A DNA stretch of 35,646 bases from Ferrovibrio sp. Lineage in GTDB: Bacteria; Pseudomonadota; Alphaproteobacteria; Ferrovibrionales; Ferrovibrionaceae. The stretch spans positions 1-35,646 of the forward strand of contig NZ_JAGOLP010000033.1 in the NCBI RefSeq assembly GCF_017994015.1. Direction: 5' to 3'. The position numbers and the translations under genes were made by a program. Position 1 is the first letter of the stretch. The number at the start of each line of letters is the position of its first letter. Positions 9,383-18,777 of the stretch are shown in pieces. The notes under the pieces were generated by a model that had not been told where the DNA came from, did not search any database, and was given only the letters and a program-made list of their open reading frames with translations.

Positions 9383-9799
9383 GGCGTCATCTGTCTCATG
9401 CCGGGGGGGCAAAATCAAGCCCGCCTCCTGGTTCGAGTCTTCTGCGGCGTTCACCGCCATAGTGGTATCTAAATACCGCGATTGTTTCTTGAATCCGGCA
9501 AAACACCTTCTGATTACGCCTTTAGAACTACGTCCGATTTCGTTCCAATCCGACAGAATCCCAAAGGTGGTACCACCAATAGCTGTAAGGTGTATACTTA
9601 CGAACGATTTTCTGGAGTGGGGAATTAGCCTACAACATGTTTCATGCTCAAGTTGGTTCTGCCCGCTGGCCGGGTGGATCAACAGGAACAAACCGACCAA
9701 ACCGCCCGGGTGACCGGGTAGCCAAGGCAGCCGGGAGATCGTTACCCCACCCTGCCGGCTTGGCTCGGATAGACTTTTAGAATCAAAAGGATGCTGTCG
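9383..9799. promoter_or_regulatory. Divergent regulatory region between bamD and the XRE gene
   Basis: A 417-nt stretch without a gene, of lower GC than its flanks. It contains several small dyads: GGTAT-CTAA-ATACC near 9464-9477, the perfect 12-mer GGTGGTACCACC (9566-9577), and GTAAG-7-CTTAC near 9586-9602. These are plausible operators for the adjacent XRE regulator or for bamD. No sigma70 promoter stood out clearly on either strand, and no known regulator motif was recognised. Confidence 0.4.
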
Positions 9800-10204
9800 A
9801 TGGGAAAGATTGCCACGCGGGTTGACGAATATGTTGGCGAGCGCATTCGTGCCCGCCGCACCGAGCTGGGTCTGACCCAGGAAGAATTGGCCAACGCCCT
9901 GAAGATTTCCTACCAGCAGGTGCAGAAATACGAGACTGGCGCCAATCGCGTCAGCGCTGGCCGGTTGTTCGAAGTGGCCCAGCGCCTGCAAGTCGAAATG
10001 GCCTATTTCTTCGAAGGCCTGGAGCAGAAGCTGGAAAGCCGCCCGATGGAACATGGCGGCAAGAACCGCTCCACCATCGAACTAGTGCGCAATTTTGCCG
10101 AGATCGAGGACAACACCATCCGCTCTGCGGTGGCCGGCCTGATCAAGAGCATTGCGCAGCGCAACAAGGATGGCGCCGATATCCTGGTTGGCGGCGACGA
10201 CTGA
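9800..10204 (+). CDS. XRE-family transcriptional regulator (134 aa)
   Basis: An N-terminal Cro/C1-type helix-turn-helix spans about residues 12-68 (VGERIRARRTELGLTQEEL ... ISYQQVQKYETGANRVSAGRLFEVAQRL). A short C-terminal helical part follows. The SYQQVQKYETGANR signature is that of a large alphaproteobacterial clade that includes rhizobial PraR-like regulators; these bind palindromic DNA as dimers. I chose ATG at 9800 because AAAAGG sits 9 nt upstream; ATG at 9791 would add three residues. The gene lies alone on the plus strand between lpxC and bamD, which are usually adjacent. It has its own terminator and faces a palindrome-rich upstream region that suggests autoregulation. Its targets are unknown. 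Confidence 0.88.
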   Translation: MGKIATRVDEYVGERIRARRTELGLTQEELANALKISYQQVQKYETGANRVSAGRLFEVAQRLQVEMAYFFEGLEQKLESRPMEHGGKNRSTIELVRNFAEIEDNTIRSAVAGLIKSIAQRNKDGADILVGGDD

Positions 10205-10230
10205 ACAACGCCTCCCTCTCTTGCAGAAAA

Positions 10231-10260
10231 GCCGCCGGTCCCACCACCGGCGGCTTTTTT
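10231..10260 (+). terminator. Rho-independent terminator after the XRE gene
   Basis: A perfect 9-bp stem GCCGCCGGT / ACCGGCGGC with a 6-nt loop is followed by six T. It lies 27 nt past the stop codon. Confidence 0.92.
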
Positions 10261-10278
10261 GTTACCTGCAACAGATAC

Positions 10279-10313
10279 AATAAAGGCCGCCGGTTTCCCT
10301 GGCGGCCTTTATT
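10279..10313 (-). terminator. Terminator after lpxC
   Basis: A 13-bp perfect stem AATAAAGGCCGCC / GGCGGCCTTTATT with a 9-nt loop lies 21 nt beyond the lpxC stop on the minus strand. The T tract is part of the stem (CCTTTATTGT). With A/T at both ends it could act in both directions. Together with the preceding hairpin it isolates lpxC from the XRE gene. Confidence 0.75.
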
Positions 10314-10333
10314 GATTCAGGACGTGGACTTAT

Positions 10334-11302
10334 TCAGAGCGCGGCCTCGGCGGCAGCGCGGATGCGGGTGCCCAGCTCTGCCGAACGCAGCTGATCGGGG
10401 ATGCGGAAATCCGGCAGGTCACGGCTCTTGGGATAGGTGGTCCAGGCAAAGGCCGACTTGTCGGCGAACAGGGCCTGCAACAGGCGGTTATTCAGCGCAT
10501 GGCCGCTGCGGCAGCCTTCATAACGGCCGAGGATCGGGCCACCGGCAAGATAAAGATCGCCCAGCGCATCCAGCGCCTTGTGGCGCACGAACTCGTCGTC
10601 ATAACGCAGGCCGTCATCATTCAGGATGCGGTCGGCGCCAAGCACCACGGCATTCTCCAGCGAACCGCCGCGCGCCAGGCCCATGGCGCGCATCTGCTCC
10701 ACTTCCTGCACAAAGCCGAAAGTGCGCGCGCGCGCCAGATCGGCCTTGAAACGGCCCGGGGCAAGGCGGAATTCCGCCACCTGGCGACCGATCATCGGAT
10801 TGGCGAATTCGATTTCAAAGCCCAGGCTGAAATCATCCGCCGGCAGCAAGGCAGCGCTGGCCTGGCCTTCGCGCACTTCTACTGGCTTGAGCACCTTGAG
10901 ATAGCGGCGCGGTGCCACCTGGTCGATCAGGTCGGCGCATTCGATCAGGAACACGAAGGGGGCCGAGGAGCCATCCATCACCGGCACTTCCGGGCCGTCG
11001 ATCTCCACCACCACATTATCCACGCCAAGGCCGGCGAAAGCCGCCATCAGATGCTCCACGGTACCAACCGCCACACCTTCACCAGCGCTGACCGTGGTGC
11101 AGAGGCGCAGGTCGGAAACCTGATCGTAGCGGGCGCGCACCAGCGGCTGACCCGGCAGATCAATGCGGCGGAACACCACGCCGGTATCCGGCGCCGCCGG
11201 GTTCAGCGTCATGGTAACCTTGGCGCCGCTATGCAGGCCGATGCCGGAACATTTGATACGATTCTTGAGGGTCTTCTGCGCCGTCTTGCCGGAAGTGAGC
11301 AC
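10334..11302 (-). CDS. lpxC: UDP-3-O-acyl-N-acetylglucosamine deacetylase LpxC
   Basis: This zinc hydrolase performs the committed step of lipid A synthesis in the cytosol. At 322 aa it has the normal two-domain length. The zinc ligands are visible: H84 in GTVEHLMAA, and H241 and D245 in VRHKALDALGDL. The general base region is E83, and H268 lies in GCRSGHALNN. The start is GTG at 11302, supported by GAGGAG 8 nt upstream; MLTSGKTAQKTLKNRIKCSGIG begins in the conserved way. It follows ftsZ after 165 nt that hold a promoter candidate and a strong hairpin, so it is probably expressed both from the division cluster and on its own. Confidence 0.98.
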   Translation of the reverse strand: MLTSGKTAQKTLKNRIKCSGIGLHSGAKVTMTLNPAAPDTGVVFRRIDLPGQPLVRARYDQVSDLRLCTTVSAGEGVAVGTVEHLMAAFAGLGVDNVVVEIDGPEVPVMDGSSAPFVFLIECADLIDQVAPRRYLKVLKPVEVREGQASAALLPADDFSLGFEIEFANPMIGRQVAEFRLAPGRFKADLARARTFGFVQEVEQMRAMGLARGGSLENAVVLGADRILNDDGLRYDDEFVRHKALDALGDLYLAGGPILGRYEGCRSGHALNNRLLQALFADKSAFAWTTYPKSRDLPDFRIPDQLRSAELGTRIRAAAEAAL

Positions 11303-11358
11303 TCGGGAATCTCCTCATCGAATCGGTGGGCCAGAAATGGCCTTCCGCAAACAACTAC

Positions 11359-11383
11359 GGGGATGGTTGTAGCAACCATCCCC
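11359..11383. other. Perfect 11-bp hairpin in the ftsZ-lpxC gap
   Basis: GGGGATGGTTG and CAACCATCCCC form a perfect stem with a 3-nt loop. Neither strand has a proper T tract after it (GTAGTTGTTTG on minus, GCTTTGTC on plus). It is therefore a poor intrinsic terminator and could instead be a processing or stability element in the lpxC leader, or a partial attenuator. Confidence 0.6.
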
Positions 11384-11436
11384 GCTTTGTCACAAATCAC
11401 TCTTCGTAACCAATTGTTTCGCCTGAGCGACCCCGT

Positions 11437-11465
11437 AAGCTATTGGCAGAATTGAGATTTTTCAA
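11437..11465 (-). promoter_or_regulatory. Candidate lpxC promoter
   Basis: On the minus strand TTGAAA, a 17-nt spacer and TAGCTT begin 3 nt past the ftsZ stop codon. The transcript would have a leader of about 125 nt containing the hairpin at 11359-11383. Confidence 0.4.
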
Positions 11466-11467
11466 CC

Positions 11468-13186
11468 TCAATTGGCCTGGCGGCGCAGGAAGGCGGGAAT
11501 ATCCAGCAGGTCATCCTGAACCCGGCCTGCGGTCTGCCCCAAGCCCTGCGGCGCTGCCACACGCTCAACCACCGGCTGCGCCGGCAATTCAGGCGCCGGC
11601 ACAGCGGCAACCGGCGCGGGCGCCGCCTGCGGCCGTGGCGTGGTCTGGCGCATCACCGGCGGGGTGAAATGCGGCTCGGCCTGGCGTGGCGCCTGGCCCT
11701 GCTCCACCGGTGCAGCATTACGGCCAAACATGCGGCCAAAGATGCCAGCGCCCTTGCGCGGTTCGGCCCGCACCATTTCGGCTTCGTTGAACAGACCGGT
11801 CTGCGGCGGCATCGGCGCCTGCTGGATCGGCGCCTGCGGCACCGGATTGACCTGCACCGGGGCTTGTGGCACCGGCGCAACCATCTGGCTGGCGGCAATT
11901 TCCGCCTGCGCCACCAGCGGCGCCGGCATTTCGGCCTGCGCATGGTTGATCTCTGCCACCGACGCGGCATTCACCGCTTCCATGGCTGCTGCAAAGGATG
12001 CAGCAGGCTCTGCAGCGGGCGTCTGCACCGGCGCCTGGATTGGCGCTTGGGCCACAACAGGCTGAACCGGCGCAGCCTGGACCGGCATGGCCTGAGCCAC
12101 GGCCGGACGCGGCGCCTGCACCGGAGCCTGTACTGGCGCCGGCTGGGCGGCAACCGGGCGCGGCTGGCCCAGCGGCGCCGGGGTGATCAGGCGCAGCTTC
12201 GGCTCGGTATTAACCTGCGCGGCAGCATCAATGCCGGTAGCCACCACCGAAACGCGCATGCGGCCCTGCATGTTCGCATCCAGAGTGGAGCCGACAATGA
12301 TATTGGCCTCGGGATCAACTTCCTCGCGGATGCGATTGGCCGCTTCATCCACCTCAAACAGGGTGAGATCGGGGCCGCCGGTGATGTTGATCAGCACGCC
12401 GCGCGCGCCCTTCATCGAGATGTCGTCCAGCAACGGGTTGGCAATAGCGCGCTCGGCGGCCTCGATGGCGCGATGTTCGCCATCGGCCTCGCCGGTGCCC
12501 ATCATCGCCTTGCCCATCTCGCTCATCACAGCGCGCACGTCGGCGAAATCCAGGTTGATCAGGCCCGGCATCACCATCAGGTCGGTGATGCCGCGCACGC
12601 CGGATTGCAGCACGTTGTCGGCCATCTTGAAGGCATCGGCGAAAGTGGTCTTCTCATTCGCGATGCGGAACAGGTTCTGGTTCGGAATGATGATCAGCGT
12701 GTCGACATATTGCTGAAGCTCGCGGATGCCGGCATCGGCCAGCTTCATGCGCTGGCTGCCCTCAAACGAGAATGGCTTGGTCACCACGCCCACGGTCAGG
12801 ATGCCCAGCTCCTTGGCGGCGCGGGCAATCACCGGCGCGGCGCCAGTGCCGGTGCCACCGCCCATGCCGGCGGCGACAAAGGCCATATGGCAGCCTTGCA
12901 GATGCTCGGCGATGGTTTCCATCGACTCTTCCGCCGCGCCGCGACCAACATCCGGCCGGGCGCCGCAGCCCAGGCCCTGGGTCAGCCCGACACCAAGCTG
13001 GATGCGCCGCTCGGTGAGCGACATGTTAAGCGCCTGCGCATCGGTATTGGCGGCGACGAATTCGACGCCTTCAAGCTGCGAGGCGATCATGTTGTTGACG
13101 GCGTTGCCGCCGGCGCCGCCAACGCCGAACACGACGATGCGGGGCTTGAGTTCCCGCGTGGCAGGCATGGTCAGATTGATACCCAT
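11468..13186 (-). CDS. ftsZ: Cell division protein FtsZ
   Basis: The tubulin-like GTPase that forms the division ring. The GTPase domain covers about residues 15-330, with [12 protein letters not shown] at the start and the tubulin signature GGGTGTG at 109-115; [19 protein letters not shown] marks the C-terminal subdomain. A very long linker rich in Pro, Gln, Ala and Val follows (about 345-555), then the conserved tip [13 protein letters not shown] that binds FtsA and other partners. At 572 aa it is long even for alphaproteobacteria. ATG at 13186 is chosen because GGAGG lies 8 nt upstream; GTG at 13189 would add one residue. The 115-nt gap to ftsA contains a GCAAGC-GCC-GCTTGC hairpin and could hold an internal promoter. 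Confidence 0.98.
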   Translation of the reverse strand: MGINLTMPATRELKPRIVVFGVGGAGGNAVNNMIASQLEGVEFVAANTDAQALNMSLTERRIQLGVGLTQGLGCGARPDVGRGAAEESMETIAEHLQGCHMAFVAAGMGGGTGTGAAPVIARAAKELGILTVGVVTKPFSFEGSQRMKLADAGIRELQQYVDTLIIIPNQNLFRIANEKTTFADAFKMADNVLQSGVRGITDLMVMPGLINLDFADVRAVMSEMGKAMMGTGEADGEHRAIEAAERAIANPLLDDISMKGARGVLINITGGPDLTLFEVDEAANRIREEVDPEANIIVGSTLDANMQGRMRVSVVATGIDAAAQVNTEPKLRLITPAPLGQPRPVAAQPAPVQAPVQAPRPAVAQAMPVQAAPVQPVVAQAPIQAPVQTPAAEPAASFAAAMEAVNAASVAEINHAQAEMPAPLVAQAEIAASQMVAPVPQAPVQVNPVPQAPIQQAPMPPQTGLFNEAEMVRAEPRKGAGIFGRMFGRNAAPVEQGQAPRQAEPHFTPPVMRQTTPRPQAAPAPVAAVPAPELPAQPVVERVAAPQGLGQTAGRVQDDLLDIPAFLRRQAN

Positions 13187-13301
13187 CACTAAATCCTCCA
13201 GGGTTAGAAGTTGGATTGACCGAGAAAACGCCGGCTTGCAAGCGGCGCTTGCGATCGCGCATGGATGCTGGTTTTTTTGAACATCATCGTTTCCATGCCA
13301 C

Positions 13302-14543
13302 TCAGAAATTTGCCCGCAACCAGCGGCCGATTCGTGCGAAGGTTCCTGCCGTTTCCGGTTCTGGCTCCTCCAGACGGATCACCCGCTGTGCCTGCTCCTG
13401 CAAGGCGTAGGTGAGCAGGCCGGCACAGGCCGAGAAGGCCGGGCCGCCCGTTGCCTCGGCCAACCCACCCACGCGGATCGGACGGCCGAGGCGAACCTGT
13501 TTGTCGAGTATGCGCGCCGCCAGTTCGCGCACCCCTTGCAACTGGCTGGCGCCGCCGGTGAGCACCACGCGGCGGCCGGCCAGCTTTTCGAAGCCGGATT
13601 CCACCAGCCGCTCGCGCACCTGCTCCAGCGTCTCTTCCACGCGCGGCTTGATGATGCCGGTGAGGATCGAGCGCGGCACCGGATTCTGCGCATGCTCCTC
13701 GGTCTCGCCGACCTGGGGCACGTCGATCATCTCATTCTCGTCGGCCTGGCTTGGCAGCACCGTGCCGTACAGCGTCTTGAGCCGTTCGGCATGGGCCAGC
13801 GGGGTGGACAGGCCGCGCGCGATATCGTTGGTGACATGCGCACCGCCCAGCGGCACCACGTCAACGTGCACAAGCTGGCCATCATAAAATACTGCAAGGC
13901 TGGTGGTGCCGCCGCCCATGTCGATCAGGGTGACGCCCAGATCCATTTCATCCTCAACCAAGCAGGCGAGCCCGGAAGCGAATGGCGCGATGACGCGGCC
14001 GGAAAGCCGCAGATGGCCGCGCGCCACGCAGGTGGCCAGGTTGCGGATCGGGCCTGAGGCGGCGGTGATGACGTGCATGTTCACGCCCAGCCGCTCGGCC
14101 GCCATGCCGCGCGGTTCCTTGATGCCGCGTGAGCCGTCGATGGTGTAGCCAACCGGGATCGAATGCAGGATTTCCCGATCACCGGGCTGATCCAGCCGGC
14201 GCCCCTGCTCCAGCACGCGGGCCACATCGGCATCGCTCACCTCATGGCCGTCGATGGCCATTTCCACGCCCATGGTGTGGCTTTGCGGGTTGCCGGCGCT
14301 GATGCTGACAAACACATCGCGGATGGTTTCGCCGCACATCCGCTCGGCGGTTTCCACCGCTGCGCGGATCGAGGCTTCCGCCGCATCCATGTCGATCACG
14401 TTGCCCGAGCGCAGGCCGCGCGCCAGTTGGTGGCCAATGCCGATCACCCGCAGCGCACCTGCATCGGCGCGAGCGATAAAACAGCAGACCTTGGATGAGC
14501 CCACATCCAGGCCGGCGATCAATCCGTTGCGCGATACCGCCAT
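13302..14543 (-). CDS. ftsA: Cell division protein FtsA
   Basis: An actin-like ATPase that tethers FtsZ to the inner membrane. It has 413 aa from ATG 14543, which is preceded by GGGGAAGAGG. The frame is open for 27 more codons upstream, but those lie inside ftsQ. Visible features are phosphate 1 [14 protein letters not shown] (11-24), the SHS2 (1C) subdomain around [16 protein letters not shown], phosphate 2 [14 protein letters not shown], and the adenosine region [17 protein letters not shown]. The C-terminal [10 protein letters not shown] resembles the amphipathic membrane-targeting helix. It lies 19 nt after the ftsQ stop. Confidence 0.98.
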   Translation of the reverse strand: MAVSRNGLIAGLDVGSSKVCCFIARADAGALRVIGIGHQLARGLRSGNVIDMDAAEASIRAAVETAERMCGETIRDVFVSISAGNPQSHTMGVEMAIDGHEVSDADVARVLEQGRRLDQPGDREILHSIPVGYTIDGSRGIKEPRGMAAERLGVNMHVITAASGPIRNLATCVARGHLRLSGRVIAPFASGLACLVEDEMDLGVTLIDMGGGTTSLAVFYDGQLVHVDVVPLGGAHVTNDIARGLSTPLAHAERLKTLYGTVLPSQADENEMIDVPQVGETEEHAQNPVPRSILTGIIKPRVEETLEQVRERLVESGFEKLAGRRVVLTGGASQLQGVRELAARILDKQVRLGRPIRVGGLAEATGGPAFSACAGLLTYALQEQAQRVIRLEEPEPETAGTFARIGRWLRANF

Positions 14544-14562
14544 GTGCCTCTTCCCCTCTTGC

Positions 14563-15501
14563 CTATGTCCGCTTCGCAACCGGCTTTTTCGGTGCCGTAT
14601 TGCCGGTTTGCGGTGGCACCGCATCAGGCATCAGCTTCACGATCAGCCGGTCGTTCAAGCGCAGATCCACACTTTCCAGGTCGCGCCGCAGCAGGCCGTG
14701 GCGCTGCTCCAGCTCGATCAGGCGGCGCCAGGCCAGTTCCGGATTTTCCTCCGGCAGCTTGGCGATCACGCCGTTGTCGAATTCGATATCCCAGCGCCGG
14801 CCGCGCACGCGGATGGCATTCACCACGCGGCCGCCCAGCACCGGCTCGGATTCCAGCATGCCGATCAGCGCCGCCGCCTGATCCGAGGCGCCGGGGCCGA
14901 CCAGCCGCAGCAGATGCGCAAAATCGGCGCGATCATCGTCATCCAGCACGCGGCCTTCGCGGTCGATCAGCCGCACCTGATGATCAATCTGCCAGCGCGC
15001 AAACGGCGTGCGCTCCACCAGTTCGATATGCAGCGTGTCGGGTAATTGGCGCCACACGGCGGCGGTCTTGACCCAGCCGAGCGCCTCAACGCGGCGGCGC
15101 AAAGCATCCAGGTCCACCGCCAGGATCGGGTCGCCGCGCTCCACTTCCACCGCTGCCAGCAGCGCTTCCACCGGCGTATGCTGGCGGCCCTGCACGCTGA
15201 TATCGCCTACGCGCATATCCACCAGCGCGCCGGCCTCGCCCATCGCCAGCTGGATTTCCGCGCGGATCCGCTCGGGCCAATCGGTGCGCAGCCACAGATA
15301 AGACCCGCTGCCGGAAATACCCAGCAGCACAGCCAGCGCCAAACCCCAGCGCAGCCGGCGCCACAGCAGGTTACGCGGCTTGCGCCGCGCCGGCGGCAGC
15401 GGGCGGCAATATCCCTTGGGCCGGGCGGTATAACCGGGCGGCAGAGTCGGTGCGCAGGGTGCGCAGGGCCGGTCATCGGGCAACACCACTAGCGATCGCA
15501 T
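14563..15501 (-). CDS. ftsQ: Cell division protein FtsQ
   Basis: A bitopic inner-membrane protein of the divisome. It has a cytoplasmic N-terminal region of about 50 residues rich in Pro and basic residues, and a single transmembrane helix about 51-71 (RWGLALAVLLGISGSGSYLW). A periplasmic POTRA domain follows (about 95-165, VGDISVQGRQHTPVEALLAAV), then the beta domain (LPDTLHIELVERTPFARWQ, RLIDREGRVL). At 312 aa the length is typical for alphaproteobacteria. The start overlaps the end of ddl by 13 nt. Four Cys-containing turns in the short N-terminus (RPCAPCAP, GYCRP) are unusual but not interpretable. Confidence 0.95.
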   Translation of the reverse strand: MRSLVVLPDDRPCAPCAPTLPPGYTARPKGYCRPLPPARRKPRNLLWRRLRWGLALAVLLGISGSGSYLWLRTDWPERIRAEIQLAMGEAGALVDMRVGDISVQGRQHTPVEALLAAVEVERGDPILAVDLDALRRRVEALGWVKTAAVWRQLPDTLHIELVERTPFARWQIDHQVRLIDREGRVLDDDDRADFAHLLRLVGPGASDQAAALIGMLESEPVLGGRVVNAIRVRGRRWDIEFDNGVIAKLPEENPELAWRRLIELEQRHGLLRRDLESVDLRLNDRLIVKLMPDAVPPQTGNTAPKKPVAKRT

Positions 15502-16403
15502 GAGGCGTCCTCCACCATCCAGCGCACCAGGGCACCAAAACCGATGCCGTTATGCGCGGCGATTTCCGGCACCAGCGACAGCGGCGTCATGCCCGGCTGG
15601 GTGTTGATCTCCAGCAGGTAGAACACGCCCGGCTCGCCGGCCGTGTCGTCATAGCGCCAATCCGAGCGCGTCACGCCACGGCAGCCCAGCGCCAGATGCG
15701 CTTCCAGCGTCAGCGCGCAGACCTGTTCATAGGCATCCTTGTGGATCGGCGCCGGCATCAGATGCGTCGCCTTGCCATCGGTGTATTTCGCCTCGTAATC
15801 GTAGAAACGGCCATGCGCCTGGATTTCGATGGCGCCCAGCACACGGTTGCCCATCACCGCCACCTGGATTTCGCGGCCCGGGATGTAGCGTTCCACCAGC
15901 ACCGTCTCGCCGAATTTCCAGCCGGCATCGTCCTGCGGCTGGTAATTGTCGCCGGCAAAAACGATATGCACGCCCACCGAGGAACCTTCGTTGAGCGGCT
16001 TGATGACATAGGGATGCGGCATCACCGGCCCGGCCGAGAAAGCCGAGCGATGCACCACCTTGCCTTCGGCTAGCGGCAGGCCATGGCCGGCCCAGACCGC
16101 CTTGGCCATCGGCTTGTTCATCGCCAGCGCCGAAGCCAGCACGCCGGAATGGGTGTAGGGAATGCCGAGGATTTCCAGCAGCCCCTGCACAATGCCGTCT
16201 TCGCCATAAGGGCCGTGCAGCGCATTGAAGGCCACATCCGGCTTCACCTGAGCCAGCTGCGCCGCCAGGTCGCGCCCCACATCAATGGCGGTGACGCGAT
16301 AACCTTCCTCCTGCAACGCCTTGGCACAGGCGCGGCCCGAGGTAAGCGACACCTCGCGCTCCGACGACCAGCCGCCCATCAGCACGGCAACATGCTTGCT
16401 CAT
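15489..16403 (-). CDS. ddl: D-alanine--D-alanine ligase
   Basis: An ATP-grasp enzyme making the D-Ala-D-Ala dipeptide for peptidoglycan stems. It has 304 aa with the N-terminal HVAVLMGGWSSEREVSLTSG, ALHGPYGEDGIVQGLLE, KPLNEGSSVGVHIV in the ATP-binding part, and the metal-binding end LLEINTQPGMTPLSLVPE. The start overlaps the murB end by 4 nt. The C-terminus overlaps the ftsQ start. Confidence 0.97.
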   Translation of the reverse strand: MSKHVAVLMGGWSSEREVSLTSGRACAKALQEEGYRVTAIDVGRDLAAQLAQVKPDVAFNALHGPYGEDGIVQGLLEILGIPYTHSGVLASALAMNKPMAKAVWAGHGLPLAEGKVVHRSAFSAGPVMPHPYVIKPLNEGSSVGVHIVFAGDNYQPQDDAGWKFGETVLVERYIPGREIQVAVMGNRVLGAIEIQAHGRFYDYEAKYTDGKATHLMPAPIHKDAYEQVCALTLEAHLALGCRGVTRSDWRYDDTAGEPGVFYLLEINTQPGMTPLSLVPEIAAHNGIGFGALVRWMVEDASCDR

Positions 16404-17353
16404 GGCGCAGCCTCCCCGGCTTCATTGGCGGCCAGCGGCACGCCGACACGACGAATTTCCCAATGCAGATCAATGCCGCTTTGTGCCTGGACGCGCTGGC
16501 GCACCAGCTCACCCAGATTTTCCAGATCCGCCGCCGTGGCATGGCCGCGATTGATCAGAAAATTGCAATGCTGTTCGCTGACCTGGGCATCACCCAGCAC
16601 CAGGCCGCGGCAGCCGGCCGCATCGACCAAGGCCCAGGCCTTGTGGCCGGGTGGATTGGCAAAAGTTGAGCCGCCGGTGGCGGTTTTGATCGGCTGCGTG
16701 GTTTCGCGCGATTTCTGGATTTCGGCCATGCGTGCGGCGATCTCGGCGCGGTCGCCAAAATGGCCGCGCAGCCGGGCGCGGATAAAAATCCAGTCCTGCG
16801 GCACGCCACATTGGCGATAGCCGAATTGCAGGTCGTCAGGCCCAAGCCGGTGCAGGCGGCCCTGCCCGTCCATCGCCTCGGCGGCCAGCACCACATCGCG
16901 CATCTCGGCGCCATAGGCACCGGCATTCATGCGCAAGCCACCGCCGATGGTGCCCGGGATGCCGCGCAGGAATTCCAGCCCCGCCACACCGGCTTCCTGC
17001 GCCGCAAGAGCCACGCGCACATCGGAAGCACCGGCGCCGACCAGACATTCCGCACCGTCGAAAACAATATCTGAAAAACCCTTGGCGAGCCGGATCACCA
17101 CGCCGGGGATGCCGCCATCGCGCACCAGCAGGTTGGAGCCAACACCGATAAAGCTGAGCGGCACATCGGCCGGGCGGGCGGCCAGGAAAGCCGCCAGATC
17201 GTCTGGATCAGCCGGGCGATACAGCACTTCGGCCGGACCGCCGACGCGGAACCAGGTCAGGTCGGCCAGGCTGGCGCGCGCGGTGTAGCTGCCGCGCACG
17301 GCCGGCAGCCGCGCGATCAGACCTTCCGCATCAATGCGCCGTGCCGTCATCAT
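16400..17353 (-). CDS. murB: UDP-N-acetylenolpyruvoylglucosamine reductase MurB
   Basis: An FAD enzyme that reduces enolpyruvyl-UDP-GlcNAc to UDP-MurNAc with NADPH. The FAD-binding part shows [37 protein letters not shown] and [21 protein letters not shown]. The catalytic serine region is [24 protein letters not shown] (proton donor Ser), and [18 protein letters not shown] is the C-terminal signature of type II MurB, which lacks the extra YexxN loop. 317 aa. ATG at 17353 overlaps the murC stop by 4 nt; the next codon is also ATG. Confidence 0.97.
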   Translation of the reverse strand: MMTARRIDAEGLIARLPAVRGSYTARASLADLTWFRVGGPAEVLYRPADPDDLAAFLAARPADVPLSFIGVGSNLLVRDGGIPGVVIRLAKGFSDIVFDGAECLVGAGASDVRVALAAQEAGVAGLEFLRGIPGTIGGGLRMNAGAYGAEMRDVVLAAEAMDGQGRLHRLGPDDLQFGYRQCGVPQDWIFIRARLRGHFGDRAEIAARMAEIQKSRETTQPIKTATGGSTFANPPGHKAWALVDAAGCRGLVLGDAQVSEQHCNFLINRGHATAADLENLGELVRQRVQAQSGIDLHWEIRRVGVPLAANEAGEAAP

Positions 17354-18777
17354 GCCGCCCCCATCAGCCGCAGCAAGTCACCCGGCAGGGCATTGGCCCA
17401 ATTGGTGATATTGCCGGCGCCAAGGCAGACCACCAGGTCGCCGGCCACCGCCTCGCGCAGCACCAGCGGGGCAAGATGCTCGGGCGCCTCCAGCGCGATC
17501 ACCTTGCGATGGCCGCGCGCCCGCAGGCCCTCCACCAGCGCATCACGGCCAATGCCCGGGATCGGCGCTTCGCCAGCGGCATACACATCGGCCACGATCA
17601 CCGTGTCGGCATCGTTGAAGCAGGTGCAGAAATCCTCGAACAAATCGCGCAGGCGGGTGTAGCGATGCGGCTGCACCACAGCGATCACCTTGGCATTAGC
17701 GGTTCCGGCCACCGCCTGGCGTCCCGCTGCCAGCACGGCGGCGATCTCCACCGGATGATGGCCGTAATCATCGATCACGCCGATGCCACCAGCCTCGCCG
17801 GTGCGGGTGAAGCGGCGCTTCACACCCTTGAACCCGCCCAGCGCGCGCCGGATCACTTCGGGGTCAAAGCCCATCTCGCGGGCGATCACCGCCACCACGA
17901 GCGAATTCTGCACATTATGGCGCCCGAACATCGGCAGCGTGACGCCTGTCACCGTATCCACTGTGCCATCGGCGCGGTTGGCGAACTGGATGTCGTAATG
18001 CGCGCCCAGCGCATCAAAACGCAGGTTGACGGCGCGCACATCGGCCTGCGGCGAGAAACCGTAGGACACCACGCGGCGATCCGTAATGCGGCCGATCATC
18101 GCCTGCACTTCGGGATGATCGATGCAGAGCGCGGCAAAACCGTAAAACGGGATGCCTTCCACAAATTGCTTGAAGCCTTCGCGCACCTTCTCGAAGCTGC
18201 CGTAATGATCAAGATGCTCGGGATCGATATTGGTTACCACGGCGATGGTGGCGGGCAGTTTCAGGAAGGTGCCGTCGCTCTCATCGGCCTCCACCACCAT
18301 CCATTCGCCGGCACCCAGCCGCGCATTGGTGCCATAGGCATTGATGATGCCGCCATTGATCACGGTGGGATCAAGCTGCGCTGCTTCAAGTAAAGCCGCC
18401 ACCATTGAGGTGGTGGTGGTTTTGCCATGTGTGCCGGCGATGGCGATGGCCCATTTCAGGCGCATCAATTCGCCCAGCATTTCGGCCCGGCGCACCACCG
18501 GGATCAGCCGGGCGCGGGCGGCGCGCACTTCGGGATTATCCGGCTTCACCGCTGAGGAAATCACCAGCACTTCAGCTTCAGCAACATTTTCCGCCGCATG
18601 GCCCTCAAACACCTTGATGCCGAGATCGCGCAGCCGCTTCACATTATAGTTGGCCGAAATATCCGAACCCTGCACGGCATAGCCGAGATTGTGCATCACC
18701 TCGGCAATGCCAGACATGCCGATACCGCCGATGCCGACGAAATGAATGATGCCGATATCGAGAGGCAACGCCCTCAT
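17350..18777 (-). CDS. murC: UDP-N-acetylmuramate--L-alanine ligase MurC
   Basis: The first amino acid ligase of the peptidoglycan stem, adding L-Ala to UDP-MurNAc. It has 475 aa. The N-terminal Rossmann domain contains [16 protein letters not shown], the central ATP-binding domain contains the P-loop [10 protein letters not shown] (114-123), and the C-terminal domain shows [17 protein letters not shown] and [10 protein letters not shown], both diagnostic for MurC. It overlaps murG and murB by 4 nt each, which suggests translational coupling. Confidence 0.98.
   Translation of the reverse strand: MRALPLDIGIIHFVGIGGIGMSGIAEVMHNLGYAVQGSDISANYNVKRLRDLGIKVFEGHAAENVAEAEVLVISSAVKPDNPEVRAARARLIPVVRRAEMLGELMRLKWAIAIAGTHGKTTTTSMVAALLEAAQLDPTVINGGIINAYGTNARLGAGEWMVVEADESDGTFLKLPATIAVVTNIDPEHLDHYGSFEKVREGFKQFVEGIPFYGFAALCIDHPEVQAMIGRITDRRVVSYGFSPQADVRAVNLRFDALGAHYDIQFANRADGTVDTVTGVTLPMFGRHNVQNSLVVAVIAREMGFDPEVIRRALGGFKGVKRRFTRTGEAGGIGVIDDYGHHPVEIAAVLAAGRQAVAGTANAKVIAVVQPHRYTRLRDLFEDFCTCFNDADTVIVADVYAAGEAPIPGIGRDALVEGLRARGHRKVIALEAPEHLAPLVLREAVAGDLVVCLGAGNITNWANALPGDLLRLMGAA

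Noticed and set aside
9383..10054. N-terminal extension of the bamD frame
   Set aside because: The lipoprotein signal starts just after 9382. The upstream residues lie antisense to the XRE gene and show no homology.
11669..13192. Long plus-strand open frame (507 codons) opposite ftsZ
   Set aside because: Antisense shadow of a high-GC gene; no recognisable domain, and ftsZ is unambiguous on the other strand.
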